The notes under the pieces: model-generated
The model's database searches: none
The model's input: the letters and a program-made list of their open reading frames with translations, nothing else
What the model was told of the DNA's origin: nothing
Translations under genes and position numbers: made by a program
In this document: piece by piece, positions 36,283-45,118 of the stretch
Layout: each line of letters opens with the position of its first letter
Position numbering within the stretch: the stretch's first letter is position 1
Source: Pseudoalteromonas amylolytica
GTDB taxonomy: Bacteria > Pseudomonadota > Gammaproteobacteria > Enterobacterales > Alteromonadaceae
NCBI RefSeq assembly: GCF_001854605.1
Contig: NZ_MKJU01000030.1
Span: forward strand, 51,317 to 115,316
Reading direction: 5' to 3'
Length of the DNA stretch: 64,000 nt

Positions 36283-36294
36283 TTAAGCTAAAAT

Positions 36295-36323
36295 AAAAAA
36301 GCCCATATCAGCATGGGCTTTTT
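36295..36323 (+). terminator. Terminator after metE
   Basis: AAAAAAGCCCAT / ATGGGCTTTTT with a six-base loop, 13 bases after the metE stop; it can also serve the convergent GGDEF-EAL gene. Confidence 0.93.
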
Positions 36324-36357
36324 CACGATATGTCTGCTCTGAAATGTATCAACATTC

Positions 36358-38733
36358 TTAAATCGACAAGGTCATTTGGGTGTTGTCAATTAGAAATTGC
36401 ATAGCTTGTTTTGCTGGCAGCGGTTTAGAAACCATAAAACCTTGACCAAATTGACAGCCCTTACGTTTTAACAAAGCCCACTGTTTCGGGTTCTCTATGC
36501 CTTCTGCAACCACTTTTAAGTCAAGTGAGCGGGCCAGTGACAGAATAGCATCGACCAAAGGGTTTTCTTTGTGAGTTAGTTGATCCACAAAGCTTTTGTC
36601 TAACTTTAATACGTGAATGGGTAATTGGTGCAGATATCCTAAGGCAGAATAACCGGTACCAAAGTCATCTAAATAAAGCTTCACACCAAGAGGCTCTAGG
36701 CCTTGAATTATTTTGGTTGCAAGCTTTAGGTTTTCAATTAAACCAGACTCAGTGATCTCTAAACAAAGTGCACCGTTGGGAAGTTGATAATCAATATACA
36801 GCTGCTGCATATAGGTGACAAAATCGAGACTAGCAAAGTGCCTTGATGAGACATTAACGGTGATTCGAATCATCGGGCTGCCTTCTTGACGCCAGCTTTG
36901 CAGTTGTTGTGCTGCGAGCTTGAGTAAATGCAAATCCAATTCGATGATCTGTCCGGTTTGCTCAGCTATCACAATAAAGTCATTGGGTGGTACTAAGCCA
37001 TTCTTGGGGTGGTGCCAACGTACAAGGGCTTCAAAGCTCACAACATGGGGATCGTTTAGCGCAAAAATAGGCTGAAAGTAAAGTTCAAACTCATTGTTTT
37101 GAATGCCATGTTGCAGGTCGTTTTCTATATCTGCCTGACGTTTAAGTTTTTTTCGCATGGCGTTATTGAAATAACACACTTGGCCTCGGCCTCTAGATTT
37201 TGCTTCATACATTGCGGCATCTGCCTGTTGCAGCAGTGTAATGGCATTATCTGTGGCGTCATCAGTAAACGCAACGCCGATACTGGTGGAGGCTTGTAGT
37301 ACGTGACCATCGATATACAGTGGCTTGGCAATCGCCTCATTGATGCGTTCAAGCGCTAGAGACACCTGCTCTTTATCTTTGACGTTCTCAATGAAAATAG
37401 CGAATTCATCACCACCGAGTCGGGCAAAGGTATCAGTGCGACGGATACAGCCTTTGATCATGTTAACTATGGCGACTAAAAATCGATCGCCCACATCGTG
37501 ACCTAACGCATCATTAATACTCTTAAAGCGATCAAAATCCAAATATAGTAAGCAATGTGAGCTGTCCTCATCTTCTCTATCTAAACTCAAGATGGCGTGC
37601 TTTACACGTTCCAGCAGCAAATAGCGGTTGGCAAGTCCAGTTAGCTCGTCATGTAGTGCTCTGTGTTCCAATGCCTGACGTGATAGTTGTCTGTCGATCG
37701 CCATACTCACTTGACGACTGATGTAAGTTAAAATAGACAAGTGATGATGGTTAAACGCTCTGTCTTGTGTGTAGCTTTGGATAACGATCACGCCTTGAAA
37801 CTGGTCATTCACAGCAAATGGCACGCCAAGCCAAGACTTAGGTGACTGGCCCACCATTTGGAAATTACCCAACTCAATATGGCGTTCAAACTCTCGGGTA
37901 TTACACAACAAGGGTTTGCCCGAAGTTAAGGTAAAGTAAGAGGCGGTGTGTTTGATCTGTGCCTTAGTTACTCGCTGGTGTGCGTTACATTTAACTTTAC
38001 CCTCAATCAGGTAGTCAATTTCGAGAATATCACTGTATCTGTCATATAAGCCGATAAAAAAGTTTTCAGCGGGTAACTGACTGTTAATGATCTGATATAA
38101 CTCATCATAAAACGCCTCTAAGTCCAGCGAGCGATAGGTAATATTGGCGATTTTTAACAAACACTGCTCTAGTTGCTGTGCTTGATTGAGTTGCTCTATT
38201 GTTTTTGTAAGGTTGTTGAGGGTTTTTACCTGATTAATTTTAGCGCTCAGCAAATGTGCAACCGTAGACAGAATTTGTAGATGTCCTTCTGTGAAATAAT
38301 CGCGTTGTGGGTGTTCACAATCAATCACGCCAAGGAGGGTGTTTTCATACACCAAAGGCACACAGATCTCAGACAAAGCAGGTCTTGAGTCAGCGATATA
38401 CATCGGCTCGACCGATACGTCTCCAGAGACAAAAGCTTGCCTCGTTCTGGCGACATGTCCCGTTATCCCCTGCTCAATGGGAATTTTGGTTTGTGCAACT
38501 TTATAATCATTACTTTGGTGAGCAACACCCATGCTAGCGACTTCTTCTAAAAACTCACTCTGTTCGTCAGCAAGGTAGATCACACAATCAACAAAACCCA
38601 GACGGCTTACCACCTGAGAAGTAACATAATCAAATAATTCATCAAGTTGCGTGATTTGCAGCAGGGATGAAGAAAATTGATTAATGATGCTAAGCTGCTC
38701 AGTTTTTGATTCTAGTTTGTTGTTTGAAAGCAT
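36358..38733 (-). CDS. GAF-GAF-GGDEF-EAL c-di-GMP signalling protein
   Basis: 791 residues, soluble, no signal peptide or membrane segment. Two GAF domains (about 15-170 and 190-360) precede a GGDEF domain with an intact GGDEF active site at residues 440-444 and an EAL domain with EALVRW at 568-573 and a typical DDFGTGYSAL loop. Both catalytic motifs are present, so it could be either a cyclase or a phosphodiesterase, or both under control of the GAF ligands. It is monocistronic and divergent from pyrC. The GAF ligand is unknown. Confidence 0.92.
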   Translation of the reverse strand: MLSNNKLESKTEQLSIINQFSSSLLQITQLDELFDYVTSQVVSRLGFVDCVIYLADEQSEFLEEVASMGVAHQSNDYKVAQTKIPIEQGITGHVARTRQAFVSGDVSVEPMYIADSRPALSEICVPLVYENTLLGVIDCEHPQRDYFTEGHLQILSTVAHLLSAKINQVKTLNNLTKTIEQLNQAQQLEQCLLKIANITYRSLDLEAFYDELYQIINSQLPAENFFIGLYDRYSDILEIDYLIEGKVKCNAHQRVTKAQIKHTASYFTLTSGKPLLCNTREFERHIELGNFQMVGQSPKSWLGVPFAVNDQFQGVIVIQSYTQDRAFNHHHLSILTYISRQVSMAIDRQLSRQALEHRALHDELTGLANRYLLLERVKHAILSLDREDEDSSHCLLYLDFDRFKSINDALGHDVGDRFLVAIVNMIKGCIRRTDTFARLGGDEFAIFIENVKDKEQVSLALERINEAIAKPLYIDGHVLQASTSIGVAFTDDATDNAITLLQQADAAMYEAKSRGRGQVCYFNNAMRKKLKRQADIENDLQHGIQNNEFELYFQPIFALNDPHVVSFEALVRWHHPKNGLVPPNDFIVIAEQTGQIIELDLHLLKLAAQQLQSWRQEGSPMIRITVNVSSRHFASLDFVTYMQQLYIDYQLPNGALCLEITESGLIENLKLATKIIQGLEPLGVKLYLDDFGTGYSALGYLHQLPIHVLKLDKSFVDQLTHKENPLVDAILSLARSLDLKVVAEGIENPKQWALLKRKGCQFGQGFMVSKPLPAKQAMQFLIDNTQMTLSI

Positions 38734-38920
38734 TCACATCACTCATATATGCAATTAAGACCAATTTAACTTACTTGTAAGACAAACGACACATTATTGC
38801 GCAAAAAAAAGCATTTTAGAAACAAATAAGCTGTTTGTGGCGCGTGGATGAGCGCAAAAACTTTACTCTGGGGTGTTAACTGCCTATGATCGGGCAAATT
38901 CAGCCGTGGAAAATAGAGCA

Positions 38921-39961
38921 ATGACAAGTACAGTAAACACCCTTACGATTACTCGACCTGATGACTGGCACGTGCACCTGCGTGACGGAGTACAACTTAA
39001 AGATACCGTTAGAGACATTAGCCGCTATATGGGTCGCGCTATAATCATGCCTAACTTAGTGCCACCGGCTACGTGTACACAAACCGCGTTATCTTATAGA
39101 GAGCGTATTATGGCCGCACAGCCACAGGGGAGTTTTACCCCGCTGATGGTGCTTTATCTCACAGATAACACTACACCAGAAGAAATTAAAAAAGCCAAAG
39201 CAAGTGGTCATATCGTTGCCGCTAAGCTTTACCCTGCTGGAGCAACCACCAACTCAGATTCTGGTGTAACTGATATTGAAAACATTTACCCAGTGCTTGA
39301 AGCAATGCAAGAAGTGGGAATGCTATTGTTGGTTCACGGTGAAGTAACCGACTCAGCGATTGATATTTTCGACAGGGAAAAGATATTCATTGAGACCAAA
39401 CTTGCTAAAGTCGTGGCAGCATTTCCAAAACTTAAGATTGTGCTTGAGCATATCACCACTAAAGATGCGGTTGAGTTTGTTGAGAGTGCTTCAGATAACG
39501 TTGCTGCCACCATCACGGCACACCACTTGTTGTACAATCGAAATCACATGTTGGCAGGCGGCATTAGGCCACATTATTATTGTTTGCCAATATTAAAGCG
39601 CAACATTCACCAACAAGCTTTGATAGCGGCTGCAACAAGCGGTAATAAAAAGTTTTTCTTAGGTACTGACTCTGCACCTCACGCTAAGGATAAAAAAGAA
39701 GCCGCATGCGGCTGTGCAGGAGCTTACACTGCACATGCAGCACTAGAGCTATATGCTGAAGCGTTTGAAGATGCGGGCGCGTTGGATAAGTTAGAAGGGT
39801 TTGCTAGCCATTTTGGTCCTGACTTCTATGGTTTGCCACGCAATTCAGACACTGTGACGTTAAAGCGTGAAAGCTGGAGTGTTCCAGAAAGTTACCCTCT
39901 AGGAGATAGCCATGTGGTGCCAATTAAAGCTGGTGCAGAAATATCTTGGAAAGTAGTCTAA
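38921..39961 (+). CDS. pyrC: Dihydroorotase
   Basis: Third step of pyrimidine synthesis. I start at the ATG at 38921 (346 residues, close to the 348 of E. coli); an earlier in-frame GTG at 38873 would add 16 non-conserved residues. Zinc-binding His17 and His19 lie in [29 protein letters not shown] contains the carboxylated lysine, and [25 protein letters not shown] carries the catalytic Asp. A strong terminator follows. Confidence 0.96.
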   Translation: MTSTVNTLTITRPDDWHVHLRDGVQLKDTVRDISRYMGRAIIMPNLVPPATCTQTALSYRERIMAAQPQGSFTPLMVLYLTDNTTPEEIKKAKASGHIVAAKLYPAGATTNSDSGVTDIENIYPVLEAMQEVGMLLLVHGEVTDSAIDIFDREKIFIETKLAKVVAAFPKLKIVLEHITTKDAVEFVESASDNVAATITAHHLLYNRNHMLAGGIRPHYYCLPILKRNIHQQALIAAATSGNKKFFLGTDSAPHAKDKKEAACGCAGAYTAHAALELYAEAFEDAGALDKLEGFASHFGPDFYGLPRNSDTVTLKRESWSVPESYPLGDSHVVPIKAGAEISWKVV

Positions 39962-39990
39962 CTGTAATCGCTAATAACCTGAATTAAATA

Positions 39991-40020
39991 AAAAAAGCGC
40001 ACTTATTAGTGCGTTTTTTT
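39991..40020 (+). terminator. Terminator after pyrC
   Basis: AAAAAAG-CGCACT / AGTGCG-TTTTTTT with a four-base loop, 35 bases after pyrC. Confidence 0.92.
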
Positions 40021-40067
40021 ATTTAATAATATTATTTAATTATTAATTTTGCTGGTAATTTGTACTG

Positions 40068-40278
40068 TTGGTCATTTTATATGTTAGGCTTAGAATGCTT
40101 TGAGTTTTTGCTGTTCTATGGATGTAAGAGTTGCGGTAAGGAAGCTTCATTAGCTACAAGTTAATGAGCGTAAAGTGTTTTTTGCTGTATTTATTATTCC
40201 GACGGGTTGCGGCGCAAACTCAGGGAGGAAGCCTTTAAGGCGAGTGTTAAATTGATCTGACTTACAGGAATAATAGGT
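40068..40278 (+). promoter_or_regulatory. Promoter and long 5' leader of the cold-shock gene
   Basis: A TAGAAT -10 (40091-40096) with a weak TTGGTC -35 at 17 bp spacing predicts a start near 40103 and a leader of about 175 nt, close to the 159-nt leader of E. coli cspA. The leader holds a TCATTA/TAATGA hairpin near 40147-40167 and a GCCT-TTA-AGGC hairpin near 40232-40242, then an AGGA-type site before the ATG. The stretch 39962-40067 holds only the pyrC terminator and AT-rich DNA. Confidence 0.5.
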
Positions 40279-40488
40279 ATGTCTAATTCTAAAACAGGTA
40301 AAGTAAAGTTTTTTAACGAATCAAAAGGCTTCGGCTTTATTGAACAAGAGAACGGTCCTGATGTGTTTGTACACTTCAGCGCTATTTCGGGCGAAGGGTT
40401 TCGTACCTTGAGTGATGGCCAAGCAGTGTCGTTTGATATTAAGCAAGGTAAAAAAGGCCCTGAAGCAGAAAATGTAGTTGTGTTATAA
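40279..40488 (+). CDS. Cold-shock family protein (CspA-like)
   Basis: 69-residue single cold-shock domain. The RNP1 motif KGFGFIEQ and RNP2 motif DVFVHFSAI are present, preceded by [12 protein letters not shown]. Binds single-stranded nucleic acid as an RNA chaperone. The long leader suggests temperature or post-transcriptional control. Which Csp paralogue it is cannot be decided from sequence alone. Confidence 0.95.
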   Translation: MSNSKTGKVKFFNESKGFGFIEQENGPDVFVHFSAISGEGFRTLSDGQAVSFDIKQGKKGPEAENVVVL

Positions 40489-40502
40489 CTTCACTATACC
40501 TG

Positions 40503-40530
40503 AGGAGTAACGTTCTGTTGCTCCTATTTT
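40503..40530 (+). terminator. Terminator after the cold-shock gene
   Basis: Stem AGGAGTAAC / GTTGCTCCT with one G-T pair and a five-base loop, then ATTTTATT. Confidence 0.75.
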
Positions 40531-40691
40531 ATTCACACTTCTAATTATTTTATCAGAACCACGTAATATAATTTGATTTATTATATTTATATGCAAAAAT
40601 ATAGTAATTGAAATATGAGTACAAACCTTTCAATTTTTAATTATATTATACCTTTTTTAGGTATCAACCTGATAATTTAAGAGAACAATCA

Positions 40692-40997
40692 ATGCGAGAA
40701 ATTAAATCTTTTATCAAATCTGCAAGTTTTACTGAGTTGGAAAAAGCAGCTGAATTAATAAATGACGCGATTGAGTCTCAGCGTGAACAGCAGCAAGTAA
40801 AAGAGGAAGTATTAGCACTGATCAAGGAAAAAGGTTTAACCCTTGATGATCTTGTTGCTGGCGCACCAGTAGATAAACGTGCAAAAGTTAAACCTAAATA
40901 TAGAATTGAAAAAGATGGTGAAGTCTTCGAATGGACTGGCCGTGGTAAAACACCAAAAGCATTTGTGGGTGTTAATTTAGATGACTACACCATCTAG
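40692..40997 (+). CDS. Short H-NS-family nucleoid protein
   Basis: 101 residues against about 135 for E. coli H-NS. An N-terminal coiled coil (about 1-50, SFTELEKAAELINDAIESQREQ) for oligomerisation is followed by a short linker and the C-terminal DNA-binding domain with KYRIEKDGEVFEWTGRGKTPKAF, which includes the AT-hook-like TGRGKTPK loop. The upstream DNA (40531-40691) is very AT-rich, which would suit self-repression. A good terminator follows. Confidence 0.9.
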   Translation: MREIKSFIKSASFTELEKAAELINDAIESQREQQQVKEEVLALIKEKGLTLDDLVAGAPVDKRAKVKPKYRIEKDGEVFEWTGRGKTPKAFVGVNLDDYTI

Positions 40998-41023
40998 TTG
41001 AAAAACTAAGCAAGCATATTTTT

Positions 41024-41046
41024 AAAAGGCCCATAATGGGCCTTTT
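41024..41046 (+). terminator. Terminator after the H-NS-like gene
   Basis: AAAAGGCCCA / TGGGCCTTTT, perfect ten-bp stem with a three-base loop. Confidence 0.92.
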
Positions 41047-41111
41047 GTCTCGAAGCCTAACTTATTATGTGTATAATCGTGCAATCTTTTCTCAGTTTTC
41101 AATATTGAGAG

Positions 41112-42857
41112 GTGCGTATCTATACGCTAAGACCTTATCAACAAGAAGCCGTTCAAAATACCATTGCTCATTTTCGAGAGTGTGATGACCCCGCTGTTAT
41201 TGTATTGCCAACCGGTGCTGGAAAGAGCTTGGTTATTGCAGAATTAGCACGCCTTGCGCGGCATAAAATTCTTGTTTTAGCACATGTAAAAGAGCTGGTG
41301 GAACAAAATGCGCAAAAATATGCCAGCTTTGGTTTAACAGCAAGTATATTCTCGGCAGGGCTTGGACAAAAGAGCCTGTGTGAGCAAGTTACTTTTGCGA
41401 GTGTGCAATCTTTAGCACGAAACTTAACGTTGCTCACAGACTATTACTCTTTGCTCATAATTGATGAGTGCCACCGTGTGAGTGGTGAAAATGATAGTCA
41501 GTATGGCAAGGTCATTAAAGCATTGAAAGCTTACAACCCACATTTAAAGGTGCTGGGTCTTAGTGCTACGCCTTACCGACTGGGTATGGGATGGATTTAT
41601 CACAATCATTACCATGGCTTCATTAGGGGAGCCCCAGATAGTCCGTTCAAGCGTTGTATTTATGAACTGCCTTTACGTTATATGATAAAGAATGGCTATT
41701 TAACACCACCTAAAGAAGTTAATCCGGCTATTAGTCATTATGATTTTACTTCTCTAAAAAGCGATCAATTTGGCAGATATTCCCAAGAAGACATGAATAC
41801 CTTGTTATCAGCTCAGACTCGTGCAACTTTTAGTATTGTTTCTCATATTATCGAACAGAGTAAACAGCGTAGTGGGGTGATGATATTTGCAGCGACCGTG
41901 ATGCATGCAAAAGAAATATTTAGTTATTTACCCCAAGATAGTGCGGCATTAATTATTGGTGAGACAGAAACTGTTAACAGAGATAATATAATTAATAATT
42001 TTAAGAATAAGACGTTAAAATTTTTAGTGAATGTATCTGTATTAACTACAGGGTTTGATGCGCCTCATGTTGATCTGATTGCTATTTTACGTCCGACTGA
42101 ATCGGTGAGTTTATATCAGCAAATCGTTGGCCGAGGATTGCGCTTATCGCAAGGAAAAAAAGATTGTTTAGTACTGGACTATGCGGGCAATGACTTTAAT
42201 TTATTTCACCCTGAAGTGGGCACAAAGAAGCCAAACTCTCAAAGTGAGCCGGTACAAGTTATATGTCCAGGCTGTGGTTTTGCAAATATTTTCTGGGGTC
42301 AGCTAAATGAGCAGGGAGAGCTCATTGAACACTATGGACGCCGATGCCAAGGGCTATTAGGTGAGCCGCCCGAGCAGCAACAGTGTGATTATCGCTTTCG
42401 TTTTAAAGAGTGTCCGGCATGTGGCTGTGAAAACGATATTGCAGCACGGCAATGCTGCGAGTGCGGCGAAGTCATGGCTGATCCTGACGATAAGCTACGA
42501 GCCGCTTTAAATTTAAAAAATGCTATGGTGCTGAGGTGTAGTGGGTTGAGTGTGACCTTACTCAAAGCACAACAACTAAAAATTACCTACTTTGATGAAG
42601 ATGGCGCAAGTTGTGATGAGGTTTATGACTTAGCGAACCCTAAAAGCCGCTATGTTTTTAATCGTGATTTCAGCCGACGGCTGAAAGGCAGAAGTACACA
42701 AGTGAGTTGGAAAAGTGCAGAGCAAGTGTATGAGATGTCTCATCTATTAGAAGCACCTGACTTTGTTGTGGCCAAGCAGCACAAAAAATACGGCTGGCAG
42801 GTTAGTGAAAAAATATTTGATTACCAGGGTCAGTATAGAGTTGCCGATAAATCCTAG
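41112..42857 (+). CDS. radD: Superfamily 2 helicase-like repair protein RadD (YejH)
   Basis: 581 residues, strongly similar in plan to E. coli RadD, which helps RecA-dependent recombination and crosslink repair. Walker A LPTGAGKS lies at residues 32-39, the DEAD-type box is DECH, and motif VI is QIVGRGLRL. Distinct RadD landmarks include RPTESVSLYQQIVGRG and a cysteine-rich zinc region (CPGCGFANIFWG, CPACGC, CCECGE). The start is GTG with a GAGAG element adjacent. It lies alone between the H-NS-like gene and rraB. Confidence 0.93.
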   Translation: MRIYTLRPYQQEAVQNTIAHFRECDDPAVIVLPTGAGKSLVIAELARLARHKILVLAHVKELVEQNAQKYASFGLTASIFSAGLGQKSLCEQVTFASVQSLARNLTLLTDYYSLLIIDECHRVSGENDSQYGKVIKALKAYNPHLKVLGLSATPYRLGMGWIYHNHYHGFIRGAPDSPFKRCIYELPLRYMIKNGYLTPPKEVNPAISHYDFTSLKSDQFGRYSQEDMNTLLSAQTRATFSIVSHIIEQSKQRSGVMIFAATVMHAKEIFSYLPQDSAALIIGETETVNRDNIINNFKNKTLKFLVNVSVLTTGFDAPHVDLIAILRPTESVSLYQQIVGRGLRLSQGKKDCLVLDYAGNDFNLFHPEVGTKKPNSQSEPVQVICPGCGFANIFWGQLNEQGELIEHYGRRCQGLLGEPPEQQQCDYRFRFKECPACGCENDIAARQCCECGEVMADPDDKLRAALNLKNAMVLRCSGLSVTLLKAQQLKITYFDEDGASCDEVYDLANPKSRYVFNRDFSRRLKGRSTQVSWKSAEQVYEMSHLLEAPDFVVAKQHKKYGWQVSEKIFDYQGQYRVADKS

Positions 42858-42889
42858 AACCCATTATCTGGGCTCTAGGGTTAGGCGCA

Positions 42890-43219
42890 CTATTCAGATG
42901 CCATTATACCCCAACCATCACCATAACCTTCATGGCTATTTGCGATGCTTTCTAGATATTGTTCTGTTTGGCCAAGTAACTGATGTTCAGGCACCATTTT
43001 TATTGATGTGATCACTTCCCATACACCAGTGTCTTTACACTGTTGTATTTGGGTATGTGGTGCAAGCTCGTCTTCAGCTATCGCTTTTATAAAAGACTCT
43101 GCCTGAGGCTTTTGCTCAAAGAGAATGAAAAAATCGACCGTGTGAAACTGCGTAAGGTCAATGCCTGCTTCTGCCATTTCTGCTAGAAGTTGGCCGTTAT
43201 CATCATCTGGGAATTGCAT
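42890..43219 (-). CDS. rraB: RraB/DUF1260-family regulator of ribonuclease E
   Basis: 109 residues from the ATG at 43219; a TTG seven codons upstream is less likely. The RraB pattern is visible: MAEAGIDLTQFHTVDFFILFEQ near the start and ANSHEGYGDGWG near the end, the last matching the family's YDGWG motif. E. coli RraB binds RNase E and changes its substrate choice. It is convergent with radD. The N-terminus is shorter than that of E. coli RraB. Confidence 0.8.
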   Translation of the reverse strand: MQFPDDDNGQLLAEMAEAGIDLTQFHTVDFFILFEQKPQAESFIKAIAEDELAPHTQIQQCKDTGVWEVITSIKMVPEHQLLGQTEQYLESIANSHEGYGDGWGIMASE

Positions 43220-43381
43220 ATTTAGGTCCAAGTAACTCAATTATGGTTATTGTCGGCTATTCGCGAGCAAATAAAAAGAGGCAAGGAGAAATTAGCGCTT
43301 GATTGCGCATGTAATGTTCATAGGGCGTTGTGAATGAATATGGTAGAATGTGCCCAGTTTTAGATAAGGAATAGATGGTAA

Positions 43382-45118
43382 GTGTTTAAGGCCGTTATAT
43401 TTGTGCTGCTTGCAGCACTTGTTAATATACATAGTAAAGCTCTGGCGCAACCTCAGATGCAAGAGCACTGGCAATTGCAGCATATTGATATAAAGGGCGT
43501 GGAGAGTGAGTTAGAGGACAATATTAGTCGGTATATCAGCCACTACTTAGAACAACCATTTGAGCAACAGCAACTAGATCCAATGCGCCAAGCTGTTGAG
43601 CAAGCAATGCAAGCACTTGGCTATTATCATAGTCGGCTTTCTTTCATTGTTACACCAAGCAACAATACGCTACAACTCAATATTGAAATGAGTGAGCCAC
43701 TGAGCTGGAATGAAATTGCAGTCAATATGATAGGTCCGGCACAAGATGACGACGCGTTACATAACTTACTTGCAGATTTACCTATAAAAGTAGGGCAAAC
43801 GGTGCGTCACGATCTCTATCAACAGGCCAAGTCGAGTTTAGAGAGCCTGCTGCTTGAGCGCGGCTATTTTGATTTTAAATGGCAACGTAGTGAGTTGTTG
43901 ATTGATAAAGGTGCACGCACAGCAATCGTTAATTGGCAACTTGACGGAGGTAAACGCTATCGTTTTGGTCAGTTGCAAGTGAGTCAAAATACAAAAGCAA
44001 CACAATACATCCGTTCTTTAGCGACATTTAAACAAGGTACACCTTTCCAAGGCGGATTGTTGTCCGACTACACTCTAGCACTAAATGCCACTCCCTATTT
44101 TCGCTCTGCCAAAGTTTATCCGCAGCTAAAAGACCGCCACGATGGGGTACTACCAGTGCGGGTCGATGTGCAAGATAAGCCTGATAATAGTTTTGAGGTC
44201 GGTGGCGGATATAGTACAGATTTAGGGGCAAAGGCTCGTTTAAAGTGGAGCAAGCCTTGGATCACTGATGATGGGCACTTTTTAGAAAGCAACCTGTCTG
44301 TGTCTGAGCGTCGCCAGGATATTACGGGTAGTTATACTATCCCTGTTGCAGACCCAAATAACGATGTTTGGCGCGTATTGAGTGGCTATCAATTCAACGA
44401 TGATATTCAAGCAGGGATCAACAGCAAAATATGGAACATACAGTTACAGCGACAATGGTTAACGGATGATAACTGGATCCGCACGGCTTTTATCAAACGC
44501 GAGCATGAGAACACGGAACAAGATGGTGAACGCTTCGAAACCGAAATGCTACTGCCGGGGATAAGTTATGCCAAAAAGCAAACAAAAGGGGGGACAACCC
44601 CATATTGGGCAAATGAACGATTACTATCATTGGAAGTTGCCAGCGATTCATTGGTGTCATCGACATCGTTATTAAAAGCACGATGGAACAATGCTTGGTT
44701 GCGCAATTACCAACAACAGCACTTTGTGATCAGCCGCATTAACCTTGGGGCTATCGTTGTGGATGATATTCATGAAGTGCCGTTTAATATGCGCTTTTTT
44801 GCGGGTGGCGACCAAAGTATTCGAGGTTTTGCTTATCGCTCTATTGGTCCAAAAGAAGACGATAAGGAAGTGGGTGGTAAGTATCTCGTAACAGGCTCTT
44901 TGGAATATAACTACCAATTTTTGCCCAGCTGGCGTGCGGCCGTGTTCATCGATGCGGGTACCGCCACAAACGACTTTTCGGAAAAGTGGTCTGTGGGCGC
45001 TGGGTTTGGTTTTCGTTATATCACCCCTGTGGGCCCCATTCGTATTGACCATGCATGGGGGCTGAGTAAAGAAAGTAAAAGTACCCGTCTAAGTATTGTT
45101 ATAGGACCAGAAATTTAA
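43382..45118 (+). CDS. tamA: Translocation and assembly module TamA (Omp85 family)
   Basis: 578-residue outer-membrane protein. Signal peptide about residues 1-21, then POTRA domains (about 25-260), then an Omp85 beta barrel with FFAGGDQSIRGFAYRSIGP (the conserved barrel lid motif) and GFRYITPVGPIRIDHAWG near the C-terminus. TamA with TamB moves phospholipids or autotransporter parts across the envelope. The start is GTG with AAGGA eleven bases upstream. It overlaps tamB by one base. Confidence 0.95.
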   Translation: MFKAVIFVLLAALVNIHSKALAQPQMQEHWQLQHIDIKGVESELEDNISRYISHYLEQPFEQQQLDPMRQAVEQAMQALGYYHSRLSFIVTPSNNTLQLNIEMSEPLSWNEIAVNMIGPAQDDDALHNLLADLPIKVGQTVRHDLYQQAKSSLESLLLERGYFDFKWQRSELLIDKGARTAIVNWQLDGGKRYRFGQLQVSQNTKATQYIRSLATFKQGTPFQGGLLSDYTLALNATPYFRSAKVYPQLKDRHDGVLPVRVDVQDKPDNSFEVGGGYSTDLGAKARLKWSKPWITDDGHFLESNLSVSERRQDITGSYTIPVADPNNDVWRVLSGYQFNDDIQAGINSKIWNIQLQRQWLTDDNWIRTAFIKREHENTEQDGERFETEMLLPGISYAKKQTKGGTTPYWANERLLSLEVASDSLVSSTSLLKARWNNAWLRNYQQQHFVISRINLGAIVVDDIHEVPFNMRFFAGGDQSIRGFAYRSIGPKEDDKEVGGKYLVTGSLEYNYQFLPSWRAAVFIDAGTATNDFSEKWSVGAGFGFRYITPVGPIRIDHAWGLSKESKSTRLSIVIGPEI

